This document shows positions 34,501 to 43,239 of a stretch of DNA of 64,000 nt, in pieces (position 1 is the first letter of the stretch; every line of letters begins with the position of its first letter). The translations under genes were made by a program, and so were the position numbers. The DNA comes from Peronospora farinosa (Eukaryota > Oomycota > Peronosporomycetes > Peronosporales > Peronosporaceae): NCBI GenBank assembly GCA_947646735.1, contig CANTFK010000270.1, forward strand, positions 186,001 through 250,000, given 5' to 3'. Under the pieces are notes generated by a model, which searched no databases, had not been told where the DNA came from, and saw nothing but the letters and a program-made list of their open reading frames with translations.

Positions 34501-37194
34501 CGTCGGCGTCCATTTGTTGAGAGAGTGGCGTACCGTTTGTGCCCAAAGTGCGCTCGCTTCGACTCGATAACTTCCCCGCGCCGACAGATAGAATACCAGC
34601 TTGTACAATTGGCCTTCAACTGCTTCAAGTTCAGCAGATAGCTCTCCATTTAATTTGAAGAACAGCTCACACAGATGTGTCAGTATCTGCAGCACCACTG
34701 CGTCGCTGTTATCGTTTCCTTTTTGAAGAACATAGTGACATAGAATTACCACTGCGTCAGAGCTTACAACAGGGAAATTAGACCGACCGCCAAGGCACGC
34801 CTTCAGAAGAGTGGAAAAAGCACTTGCATCCATGTCATCAATCCGTCCCTTTAAGCTAATCAGCAAAAACTCGTCAACCAGCTTGCCTTGCCAGATTGCT
34901 TGAAGCGCTTCCAGTGTCGGATCCGATTGGTCGCTCAGAGGTACACCCCTCTCATAGCCGTTTTGCCAGCTTCCACAAGAAAGCCACAGCTCGATGCCCT
35001 GTTTAGTGACCGGAAATTGCAGTCCATACTGAATGATGTCGCTCGCTTCCTCCAGGTCACCGTATTGCACCTTGCAGTCCTGGAAAAGCTGCAATATAAA
35101 CTGCTTCTTCTCCTGTGCAGCAAGGAAAAATGGCCGCGTGAGTTCCAAAGCTATACGCATTGTCTTCACCTCACTCTTTCGATTGGCCGCTTCCTTCCAA
35201 CCAGCAAGTGCGCGGAGAACGGGGCGATAGTGAGCATCAAAATGGATTTCAACTGGTGTATCGGCAACGTTCAACAGCACATCCAAAGGGTAAATTTTGC
35301 ATACACCATTACTTGCCGCCAGCAACTTGGCAATCGATTCATTCTTGTCCGGCAAAAACGTAGATCCCACCACGAAAGCATCCATCTGGTCGAGGCACTG
35401 TCCATACAGCTCCTTACTTGTCAATAACCACTGCGCGGCCTCATGTTTTTCACTGTTGTTGTTAAGGGCAGAAACACCTGCGTCAAGAAGAGCAATAACT
35501 CTTGAAGGTATGAACGATAACGTGCATATCATCGAGCGGACTGCTTGTCTTGTCCATTTGTGAATCTTCGCCATTAAGTCATCTTTTAACGTGTTAACTA
35601 TGCGGGATTCAGTTGCAAAGCTGCGTAACCGACTGCTCATCTTCAACATGCTGCTAGCGAAGAGGGCCACCTCTCCCTCCGCAAAATCAAGAGAGCTAAG
35701 CGTTTGCTGTAGCAAAGAAACAAACACTTTCTCAAATTGGTTTACATAGTTGGTCTCAAATCGATCAGTATCCTGTTCACTTAACCACGCCGCATTCGGA
35801 GTCTCGTTCAAGAAAATGCTGAAAAACCCGGTCATACATTCGAAAAATGCTGTGATTGCTGAAGGCTCACAGAATCGCGCGTCTTTCGACTCAAGAAATT
35901 TACAACACTGCTCCAGTACCCCTATATACAATGCAGACTGACCTTTAGAAGGATCAACTGCCACACTCAAAGGCACCATTGACAAGAATGGCAACAGTGT
36001 TGCAAATGACGACCGACCTGATCCATAAAATCCATGTCTGATCTGCGCAAAGAGTCGTGGGTAAACAACACTGACCACGAATTTAGGAAAACTGGCGCTC
36101 GAGTGCCATACGTTGGGAAAGGTTTGCAAAAACGTAAGCACGGCATTCCACATTGCATCGTGGTTGGCTGGGCTCTTATCACCAAGTATACCGAGAACCA
36201 CCTTACCGAACGCTTCTTCGCGAGCAGCAACAATCTCCTGGGCACTCGTGCACAACGTGACCAGAGTCACATACATCGCTCTTCTTACAATATCACGTGT
36301 AAAGTTCGGATGTTTCGATGACGCAGTAGCAAGACGCGTAAACTTATCGGACGAAACCACCGTAGCCACTGAGCAGCTCGCTTGTTCGTCCCACAATAAA
36401 TGTGTTCTTTGTTGTTCAGCTACAAACTTGACCACCGCGTCAATGCTCAACACTGCCGCAGAAATGCACCTCTCGTACCTCTCTTCCTTTTCATCAGGTT
36501 GCAGTGGAACCCCATCACATGTATCGGGTGTTTTTCCAAAAAATCTCTGAAACTCCTCCATCATAGCTGCTACATGTTCTTCCAGTACATTTTTGCGCAT
36601 TTCCAGCTCTGGAAATAACGTATGAAAAGCCTTGTTAGCCTGCATTGCCACGTCGGCATTGACATCGTGCATAGCCAAGTACCAATAAGGCAAGAGTCGT
36701 TGCAGATGTGGCATGAAAGCTCTAGGCCGCATCTTCTCCGTCAATGCCGCCAGTACTTTATTAAGCAACTGACGGACCTTTCGGTCGTTCTGATCACGCA
36801 TTTCAAATGTATAAAGTTGTATAAAGTGTCCAAGCATTGGACGAATGTCAATCGGCTGACGAGATGGCAACACCTTCTCTAAGAACATCTGCAGTGTCTT
36901 GATCTTTGTCACACTTCCTTTCTTCGTCAACATCTTGAGCATTAAAGCAATCTCCTGGTCTGATCCATCATAAAAGCTCGATACAAGCGGCTTGAAAGCA
37001 CATGCGCCGGTTATAAACTCCGTTGGTTGAACCGCGTGGGGTTTCGGTGGCTGTGCAAAGTTCGAAAAGCTGATAAAACCTCGATTGACAGTAGTAGATC
37101 CAGCACTTGATAGTAAAGACTCATGTGCACGCGCACTGGAGGACGCACGACTTTGTTCGAGTTTCTCCCGCTGCTTGTTCTTCTTGGGTGCCAT
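31600..37194 (-). CDS. LTN1: Listerin, E3 ubiquitin ligase of ribosome quality control
   Basis: One uninterrupted frame of 1864 residues. The N-terminus (MAPKKNKQREKLEQS, then GFISFSNFAQPP) and the long HEAT-like helical middle fit listerin. So does the C-terminal RING: CPICYSILNP, CKTCSNKYHNSCLYKWF and CPICQQPFC at about residues 1813-1864. Listerin binds split 60S subunits carrying stalled nascent chains and ubiquitinates the chain in the cytosol, working with Rqc2/NEMF and Cdc48. The length is in the usual range (about 1550-1900). The start is an ATG; no intron is needed. The HslU gene starts 204 bp away in the opposite direction. Confidence 0.93.
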   Translation of the reverse strand: MAPKKNKQREKLEQSRASSSARAHESLLSSAGSTTVNRGFISFSNFAQPPKPHAVQPTEFITGACAFKPLVSSFYDGSDQEIALMLKMLTKKGSVTKIKTLQMFLEKVLPSRQPIDIRPMLGHFIQLYTFEMRDQNDRKVRQLLNKVLAALTEKMRPRAFMPHLQRLLPYWYLAMHDVNADVAMQANKAFHTLFPELEMRKNVLEEHVAAMMEEFQRFFGKTPDTCDGVPLQPDEKEERYERCISAAVLSIDAVVKFVAEQQRTHLLWDEQASCSVATVVSSDKFTRLATASSKHPNFTRDIVRRAMYVTLVTLCTSAQEIVAAREEAFGKVVLGILGDKSPANHDAMWNAVLTFLQTFPNVWHSSASFPKFVVSVVYPRLFAQIRHGFYGSGRSSFATLLPFLSMVPLSVAVDPSKGQSALYIGVLEQCCKFLESKDARFCEPSAITAFFECMTGFFSIFLNETPNAAWLSEQDTDRFETNYVNQFEKVFVSLLQQTLSSLDFAEGEVALFASSMLKMSSRLRSFATESRIVNTLKDDLMAKIHKWTRQAVRSMICTLSFIPSRVIALLDAGVSALNNNSEKHEAAQWLLTSKELYGQCLDQMDAFVVGSTFLPDKNESIAKLLAASNGVCKIYPLDVLLNVADTPVEIHFDAHYRPVLRALAGWKEAANRKSEVKTMRIALELTRPFFLAAQEKKQFILQLFQDCKVQYGDLEEASDIIQYGLQFPVTKQGIELWLSCGSWQNGYERGVPLSDQSDPTLEALQAIWQGKLVDEFLLISLKGRIDDMDASAFSTLLKACLGGRSNFPVVSSDAVVILCHYVLQKGNDNSDAVVLQILTHLCELFFKLNGELSAELEAVEGQLYKLVFYLSARGSYRVEASALWAQTVRHSLNKWTPTRTEIFVNELAGHINDFFLANTLDTSFNAKLFTAYVKSFVQLGADQAFFTVSQLVEKLDAVNLRCPDDSRQKLFYSRVLSGLGEVCADEQIVDILQAYFESLALKNEDSAVALVAKLVDLDVTHAVSWVVFHSNDHIQRDVALVEVVESYLTFDRLYEALKLSSGLINKVLADALTQCQGKLIDDLAEYRNFVFLDKDQIVAATSQSVSLLTPDQHEKLDNIYIEVLTRFSSIAARTLFVQELVDLNGDWQAKAAQTVAISLFRAICVENEASDEASDEAVAAVKGFFALCDHDIISELTTGLFQYLRLVSWAVKEEKKLPITSRLANEEVISLSTQELTMRRLVEMLAPSSSIVVEIVEWVAIVEYVGSLSLCLKNATSGFCDMWGKLASLVLTHGIAGKSETAKIAALRIHKRSAILGARKIVKGDEEQIVLAYSNELVIARLVLMDLIIAMHNSNPDALQELAAHYREALLSTVLCGLSESAELKASIVTTYVALASPSQCFQLVSLSFNVEKLLALALPALHATLTSIHDIDHVNRLVLESFGGIDTLASLFNGKRYPLQPLLRVLLYILASYSGALRLRHYDTSAIDVNAEDEAATESALSRLLIPKALRAALRAVFADRNGETSPTTIRMRSRKQKVQEREDIMGKLLLWDIFLQLFPSSGSSGESNRDGEGASSTLIASSLSSYVTRHGMLTNFLNFSSALLSQESQSSSKAAISELKDTTLFAVEDLEKSEDDELWSLHKTRIFELGTRVFFRTVVRLPAMVRSWWNDDCSRATRSWAAKYFEDYITPSVLASELKLIQNASESSSSAGASWDDEEMTVKGSRVSREITTTYVKDECALEMVVRVSSSYPLRCVEVECTKRIGISEDRWRRWVLQIIRVTSSRDGSLLDAVLLWKHNVDKEFEGVEPCPICYSILNPKNMSLPSLACKTCSNKYHNSCLYKWFNQSGKNKCPICQQPFC

Positions 37195-37398
37195 GACTGT
37201 CCCTCAGTGCGGAATCGGTTATGGTGGTTACGTGGAAGAGTGATGGTCTTGTCATGGTCATGTGGCACACATGATCACAAGACTAAATACGATTGGAGGA
37301 TAGAAATGCAGCGTTTAAGCTGCGATGATTGGACAAAAACAGCACAAGAAGGTACGGAGCCTAGCTCCACTATAGTAAACAGGAAGACCGACCTTACG
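37195..37398. promoter_or_regulatory. Divergent LTN1/HslU intergenic region
   Basis: Only 204 bp separate the two ATG codons, so both promoters must lie here or within the 5' ends of the genes. No clear core element was identified. Confidence 0.5.
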
Positions 37399-38943
37399 AT
37401 GCTTCGTGCTGTTCACTTGCAGGCGTTCAAGAGCTTCTCACGTCGCGCACAGCAGAGTGTTTGTCATGATGTTGTGTGTTTTGATATTCAGAAACGTGGG
37501 GTTTTGTTTCATCCGTCCGCGTTTCGTTCGTTTTCGACTGCATTCCCCAAAGCGTCAGAGGAAGACACGTCCGTTTCTGTGTCGATCGTGGACGACGTTG
37601 TAACTGACGAGGAAGAAGAAGAAGGGGACGGTATTGGACGTAAATTAAAGCCCCGAGAGGTTGTCGAGCAGCTTAACAAGTACATTGTCGGTCAAGCTGA
37701 TGCCAAACGCGCTGTAGCCATCGCGCTACGCAATCGTTGGCGTCGTCAGAAGATTTCGGACGAAATGCGTCAAGAAGTGAGCCCCAAGAACATTTTAATG
37801 ATTGGTCCTACAGGATGTGGCAAGACGGAAATTGCTCGACGTCTAGCTAAGTTGTCTGAGGCTCCATTTGTCAAGGTGGAAGCTACCAAGTTTACGGAAG
37901 TGGGCTTCCATGGCCGTGACGTGGACCAAATTATCCGTGATCTGGTGGAGAATGCCATTAATATGGTCAAAAAGACTCGGAAGGAGCGAATGCGCAAGCA
38001 GGTACAACATTTTGTGGAGAACCGCATCTTGGATGTACTTACGGGTACGAACGTGACGGAGCGCTCGCGTACGACGTTTGAGCGGCTGCTACATGCTGGA
38101 GAATTGGAAGATCGCATTATTGAATTTGATGTGCCTGCTGCCAAGAATCCCAGTGGTCAGCCTATTTCTATTGTCGGTGGGGAAGGAAAGGGAATCTCGA
38201 TGGAAGTCTTTGGCAGAGCTTTTGGGGAGAAGAAGACGGAACGAAAACGCATGACGATTGCTGAGTCACGTGGTGTCTTTGAAGACATGGAGATGGAAAA
38301 TGCCATTGACATGACGGACGTTGTGCGTGAAGCTATTCACGAGACTGAGGAGAATGGCATTGTTTTCATTGATGAGATTGATAAGATCTGCTCCAGCGGA
38401 GACATTCGCCGCTCTTCGGACCCCAGCAGCGAGGGTGTACAGCGCGACCTGCTGCCTTTGATTGAAGGCAGCGTCATTTCCACGAAGCACGGCAACGTCA
38501 ACACGGACCATATTCTGTTCGTTGGGTCTGGCGCTTTCCACTCGTCGAAGCCGTCGGATTTGCTTGCTGAACTGCAGGGTCGTCTGCCGATTCGTGTTGA
38601 GCTGAAGGGACTGACTGAGGAAGATCTGCACCGTATCCTGACGGAGCCTATAACGAACCTCATCAAACAGCAGACTGAGCTAATAAAGACGGAGGGTGTT
38701 ACTTTGAACTTTACGGAAGATGCTGTCCGGGAGATTGCTCATGTCGCTGCAGAAGTTAATCTGACCGTGGAGAATATTGGTGCCCGACGACTGCACACGG
38801 TGGTGGAGAAGGTAGTGGAGGACATCAGCTTCGACAGTTCCGAGATGGCTCCCGGATCCACCGTTACTATTACGAAGGAATTTGTGCTTGAGCGCGTGGG
38901 CAAGCTCATGAAGAAGACGGACCTCTCCAAGTTCATTTTGTAG
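37399..38943 (+). CDS. hslU: Mitochondrial HslU (ClpY) ATPase of the HslUV protease
   Basis: 514 residues from the ATG at 37399. The frame is open further upstream, but that part overlaps the LTN1 start, while MLRAVHLQAFKSFSRRAQQS looks like a mitochondrial presequence. The AAA+ domain shows KLKPREVVEQLNKYIVGQAD, Walker A GPTGCGKTEIARRL, the pore-loop region KFTEVGFHGRDV, Walker B IVFIDEIDKI and sensor motifs near GRLPIRVELKGL. The variable I-domain lies between residues ~210 and ~320. HslU unfolds substrates for the HslV peptidase; in eukaryotes the pair is mitochondrial and occurs in protists but not in animals or fungi. HslV is not in the window. Confidence 0.95.
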   Translation: MLRAVHLQAFKSFSRRAQQSVCHDVVCFDIQKRGVLFHPSAFRSFSTAFPKASEEDTSVSVSIVDDVVTDEEEEEGDGIGRKLKPREVVEQLNKYIVGQADAKRAVAIALRNRWRRQKISDEMRQEVSPKNILMIGPTGCGKTEIARRLAKLSEAPFVKVEATKFTEVGFHGRDVDQIIRDLVENAINMVKKTRKERMRKQVQHFVENRILDVLTGTNVTERSRTTFERLLHAGELEDRIIEFDVPAAKNPSGQPISIVGGEGKGISMEVFGRAFGEKKTERKRMTIAESRGVFEDMEMENAIDMTDVVREAIHETEENGIVFIDEIDKICSSGDIRRSSDPSSEGVQRDLLPLIEGSVISTKHGNVNTDHILFVGSGAFHSSKPSDLLAELQGRLPIRVELKGLTEEDLHRILTEPITNLIKQQTELIKTEGVTLNFTEDAVREIAHVAAEVNLTVENIGARRLHTVVEKVVEDISFDSSEMAPGSTVTITKEFVLERVGKLMKKTDLSKFIL

Positions 38944-39147
38944 ACTCATGGAAGAAGCTAACTTTCCTCTAAGCTAGGGCCCAACCAATAACGGAAGGTG
39001 AAACTTGTGTCAAAAGGTATGTTGTTTGGCTGTTGCCTCGTAGTGTTTGGCAGTTGTCTTTGTAATGTTTGGCAGGAATATTGGTCATTGAAGGGCGAGT
39101 CGAGCTTAGAACGCACAATGGAGTCTTGTTCAGCGCCATTCTCCAGC
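38944..39147. other. Convergent spacer between HslU and LAS1
   Basis: 204 bp between the two stop codons; must hold both 3' ends. No gene. Confidence 0.5.
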
Positions 39148-40776
39148 TTACCAAATTTCAATCTCCTCCTGGATACGCTGAAGCTCTTGTTTCGGCAACA
39201 CCATTGCACTGCCACCTTGTCGAAGGCCATCACGAGCAATCGTGGCCTGCAAATCGAGAGTTTGCTGAAGAGTAGCGACATAGGCTGCGTCCAAGTCTTC
39301 CATGAGCGCATTCATGACATCATCGGCGCCGGTATCATAGATACCCTCTTCTTCCTCGTCTTCAGGAAGGACAAATGTTGTGCTGTCTGGCGTCAGACTA
39401 TCATCGTCAAGTGAAAACTCGAGCACTTGACACTGGCTATTACTTTCATAACTTGTGTAGCAATAGCGAAGGCCAATGGGGCTCTCCACCCAAGCAGGGA
39501 GTTGGGTCCAGCCTATGGCAGACTCAGATGCTAAGCTGGTAGCAATTGCCGCTTCTATTGCCAACGTTGAATGGTTTTTGACGGCTTTGCTGAATCTCAA
39601 CGCAGCTAGCAAACGCTCTAACAGCTCCTCTCGACCTTCTATTACGTCGTCAGGCTGGAGATTTTCGGCAAGAGCAAGCATTTCGGCGCCGCATTGGCAC
39701 AGATCATGAATGGGCCCAATTTGCAGCTTTATCCTTTCACGATAATCGCTGCTGATCATAAACTTGATCCACAATAACGTCATTTCCACTTCATTCTGCT
39801 TGAAAGTACACTTTTCCTGGTCACCGAAAGAGAAACTAGACAGTTCTCCACCTTGTCCACTTAACGACCAGGATTTCTGTGTGCAGATAGCGTCGAATAC
39901 TTTCTGACACAATCTCGCTAACAACGACGCACTAAAGCTCCTCCACAATGGCTGCAGTTGCAGTAGTAGCGTGATAAATGCATCTTTTTGCACAATCGCC
40001 GTAGTATCTCTCGATCCTTTATCTTCTAGCTGTAGAGGTTCCTCAAGGAAGAGCAGTCCAGTCGACACCCCAGGCGCATCAAAGTGCTCACCATTAACCA
40101 GCAGGGGCACTACAATATTCCGCAGAGTGTCCACATCCAATCTCGGCTTCAAGTCAATTTGTACCTGCGTAATGTCCTCTTGTATCGAGTCCTCTTTCTC
40201 CTTCTCATCAGTCAATTGTCTGTTTAAATGTGGCAATTGTTCAAACAACCACTGCGAGACATGATCCACTTGTCTTCTCATTTGTAGTCTCTGAGCTTCC
40301 CAATAATTCGTTCGAAGCCACGCCAATAGATGACGAGCAGCAAAACGCAGCACTGATAATGATGGCAATTGATTGTGTGTTGATTCATGACGCAAGTCGA
40401 CGATCCACAATGGAATACCAATGCGTTGTGCCAAGGTACTAACGGCCAAGGCATACGCGCCCTTCTGTGAACCATCCACTAGACCATTGACACAACGTAC
40501 TATAATGCTTGAATATAAGAGAGACAACTCCATATAAGAGCGAGAGCTCACGCCTATTGCATGGTGATGATGCTGTGCCATTGACTCATGAAGCTGAAGC
40601 TCCAATAATTGTGCCGTAGCGTTAATGGCTACGGGTAATTGCGCACGATTGCGCCAGGATGCGATACGAGAGACACCGTGTTGTTGAGCGTATGGATCGC
40701 TACTAAATAACTTTACACACACGTCGTGCCACTCGGTCCAGCTGAGCCATGGAACTGCATGCTTACGCCCAGTCAT
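39148..40776 (-). CDS. LAS1: LAS1-type HEPN endoribonuclease, pre-rRNA processing
   Basis: 542 residues, single exon, ATG at 40776. The N-terminal 200 residues match LAS1: WLSWTEWHDVCVKLFSSD, HGVSRIASWRNRAQLPVAIN and IGIPLWIVDLRHESTHNQLP. RHESTH is the Rx4H HEPN nuclease motif. LAS1 works in the nucleus with the Grc3 polynucleotide kinase to cut ITS2 of the 27S pre-rRNA during 60S formation. The C-terminal half is poorly conserved and acidic (LPEDEEEEGIYDTG), as usual in the family. Two other 60S-related genes, LTN1 and REI1, are nearby. Confidence 0.88.
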   Translation of the reverse strand: MTGRKHAVPWLSWTEWHDVCVKLFSSDPYAQQHGVSRIASWRNRAQLPVAINATAQLLELQLHESMAQHHHHAIGVSSRSYMELSLLYSSIIVRCVNGLVDGSQKGAYALAVSTLAQRIGIPLWIVDLRHESTHNQLPSLSVLRFAARHLLAWLRTNYWEAQRLQMRRQVDHVSQWLFEQLPHLNRQLTDEKEKEDSIQEDITQVQIDLKPRLDVDTLRNIVVPLLVNGEHFDAPGVSTGLLFLEEPLQLEDKGSRDTTAIVQKDAFITLLLQLQPLWRSFSASLLARLCQKVFDAICTQKSWSLSGQGGELSSFSFGDQEKCTFKQNEVEMTLLWIKFMISSDYRERIKLQIGPIHDLCQCGAEMLALAENLQPDDVIEGREELLERLLAALRFSKAVKNHSTLAIEAAIATSLASESAIGWTQLPAWVESPIGLRYCYTSYESNSQCQVLEFSLDDDSLTPDSTTFVLPEDEEEEGIYDTGADDVMNALMEDLDAAYVATLQQTLDLQATIARDGLRQGGSAMVLPKQELQRIQEEIEIW

Positions 40777-40923
40777 TATAATAATTGTATTGGGTTAAGA
40801 AATAATGGTTTAATGTATTTTAAAATGGTGGGCAGCATTTAATTAAAATGGTTTCAATTATTGCAATAAATTCAGCACCTGGACAATAATTGGGCCGTGG
40901 AGGAGCAGTATGGTAGATAGTGC

Positions 40924-41817
40924 TCAATTGTCCGTACAGACGGACGAAATAGTAGGAGATACTTGTTGGCAGCAGTAGCAGTGGTTCCAGTCCTTCTCAC
41001 ATCGACTGCAACGACTTGCATCACTGTCTCCCATCGAAACGCTAGGACGCTCACTTGCGGGACTCTTACACCCATTTGCTGCAGCGACGTGGACAGGGAA
41101 CACGCTGTCCTGGTCACTATTGCAATAGCAATGTGTCCACTTCTGCAGGCAGTAATGGCACGTGTCCGTGCCGACCTGGCGTTGATTGCGCAACAGCATG
41201 GATTGCTCGGCCTGATCTGACAGCTTCGTGCATGCCAAGCTCTGTGTGCGAAGCCCCGCAGCTTTAAGCTGCTGCTGCCGCTTCTCTTCCATAGCTTGCA
41301 ATATCTCAATAGGACGTTGCTTGGAGGCCATGGTCGATAACAGATTCTCTTTCTCTTCCATCTGCAAAAACGACTTCAAGATGCAGCTCTCAATATTCTC
41401 AGAGGCCTGCGAGCAGCTCTCAAAACTGCGGGCCATGATGCACAGCAGCATGTGTCTAAGAAACAGTCCAAGACTGTCCATGCGCTCCTTTACAATTGCG
41501 GCTCGACTTGATCGTAGCAGCCGTCGACGTGGGAAAGGGTATTCTTGAATCTGCTTCAGATACTGCTCGCAAAAGCCGCAGTGGCCCCAGGACACGAGCT
41601 CCATGAGCTCTTTGCGCAGCTTGTAAAAATCCGAGTAGCGTCTCCTAACCACACACTTGCCGCCCGTTGAAATGTTGCGCACAAAGACCGTGTATAGTGT
41701 ATATTTATGGCCCTTGGCATGGCTTTTGACGTCACCTTCGTCGTTATCCAGTGCGTCATTGCTTTCCACTTCCTTGGAGGCCGTAATGACGACCGATATC
41801 GAATCTTCATCAATCAT
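40924..41817 (-). CDS. PX-domain protein with two C-terminal Cys-His modules
   Basis: 297 residues from the ATG at 41817. The frame extends a few codons upstream without an ATG. The PX domain (residues ~5-140) shows YTLYTVFVRNISTG, RRRYSDFYKLRKELMEL and FPRRRLLRSS, including the Arg of the RRYSDF phosphoinositide pocket. This suggests binding to phosphatidylinositol phosphates on endosomal membranes. A helical segment follows. Then come two copies of a small motif: CHYCLQKWTHCYC (residues ~220-232) and CSRCEKDWNHCYC (~270-282), pattern CX2CX3WXHCYC, which could bind zinc. I do not recognise this combination as a named family. Confidence 0.75.
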   Translation of the reverse strand: MIDEDSISVVITASKEVESNDALDNDEGDVKSHAKGHKYTLYTVFVRNISTGGKCVVRRRYSDFYKLRKELMELVSWGHCGFCEQYLKQIQEYPFPRRRLLRSSRAAIVKERMDSLGLFLRHMLLCIMARSFESCSQASENIESCILKSFLQMEEKENLLSTMASKQRPIEILQAMEEKRQQQLKAAGLRTQSLACTKLSDQAEQSMLLRNQRQVGTDTCHYCLQKWTHCYCNSDQDSVFPVHVAAANGCKSPASERPSVSMGDSDASRCSRCEKDWNHCYCCQQVSPTISSVCTDN

Positions 41818-43239
41818 AGTAATTGGACAAATCCTATACAAACGGTAGAAGCTCTCAATAAAGGCTTTTACAATCCAAGTGAGAGATTCGATGCAAACTG
41901 TTTACTGAAGCTGCACCGAGGCCACCAAGACGGTCGACCAGCGAGGCTTTCTCGCTTTCGTTTTTACGATTGTACGACATCGATCGTGTGGGAAAAACAG
42001 AAGCTCGAGACAAAATTCGGGGTGATGGGGGAAATGTCGCGCCTAAGGACTACAGTATTCTAATAGATACAGACAGTACTAAAATTTAGTTCACACGTGC
42101 CATAGACTGCAATAACAATAAGTAAGTGAGTGAGTGAGTGACCACCATGATTCAGTGCGTGTTATCGATTTCAAATGGGATGGAAAGATTTGATTTGCAG
42201 CTCGTCGCATGGCCAAGCAAAGATTGGGTCTTCGAGGGAGATGGTAGTTGAAGCTAACACGGTGAGCAAACGCAGAAGAGAGCGTACTCTTGAGTTCGGA
42301 ACAGTCGTCAGCGATTTCATAAGCACGAACATCATAGCGAGCACATTATAGGTCGGAATCGTACAATATGCACTTGGAATAGTCGTCTATACTGAAGAAA
42401 ATATGAAAGCGAGGCCATTTCTTGCAACCGGTGATGGTAAAAGATCGCATTGACGAAAACGGCGCAGAGTCTGTGCGGTGAGCATTCAAGTGAGCGATCC
42501 TAAACCATTCGCAAAAGATATTACCCTTGCGTAATGGTTGTTTGTGTAAAGGTAAATCGGTTAGAACCTGAGAACTAGGACATATGGTGATACCAAGACT
42601 GCTGTCCTGGAACGCAATTCCTCGCTAGAGACATGTTTTGATTCTGCTCGAATTGGTGTGGAAGGCACGTACAAAAGCACTCGATTGGAATTGAGACGCG
42701 TTTTATTGTCCATTTTCTGAATGCCAGCAGCCCATACAAACTATTGATTTATGGTAATGCAAGTTTTTTTTCGCACTGAGCTCTATTTTGTCATAATGAC
42801 TGTAAGTTATATAGACGGAGGTCTAATGTGAGAAATCCGACTGTGGATTTTTTCGGTAGCAAAGAAGCTACTGTACTTCGGAAAACAAAATAGGATTTGA
42901 GCTGAACGCGAATGTAATATATAATAAGAATATAGAATTACATAAATCTAAAACATTATTAGAAGTGGTATTAAAAAACTGCAAATATACAGCTCTTACT
43001 ATTTCTGATCCCGTCAGTTGGATGGACATAATCGTCGTTGGATTAGGCTGCAAGTATATTGTTTCCATGGCTCACTTGTCCAGTTGCAGCCTTTACATAA
43101 AAAGTTGATCAGAGATATAGCTGCACAGAAAATTCAATGATAGTCCTAGTTGCCATTGTAGCTTCATTCTGCGCACAATTAGCAACTCTCTTAAATACTA
43201 GTACATGTATGACACGAGCTGCTCTCGTCTGTCGTCTTG
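41818..43239. other. 1.4 kb intergenic region
   Basis: No supported gene. A GTGA-type repeat (gtgagtgagtgagtg) lies near 42124-42140. The stretch 42880-43010 is AT-rich. The PX gene promoter should be at its left end. Confidence 0.5.

Noticed and set aside
34888..35427. 179-residue + frame inside LTN1
   Set aside because: Antisense shadow of a well-supported gene; no motif, and no counterpart expected.
37123..37398. In-frame upstream extension of HslU
   Set aside because: It overlaps the LTN1 coding start on the other strand. The presequence-like MLRAVHLQAF at 37399 is a better start.
42868..43068. Short - frame with hydrophobic residues
   Set aside because: AT-rich intergenic sequence, no ATG-supported context or motif.
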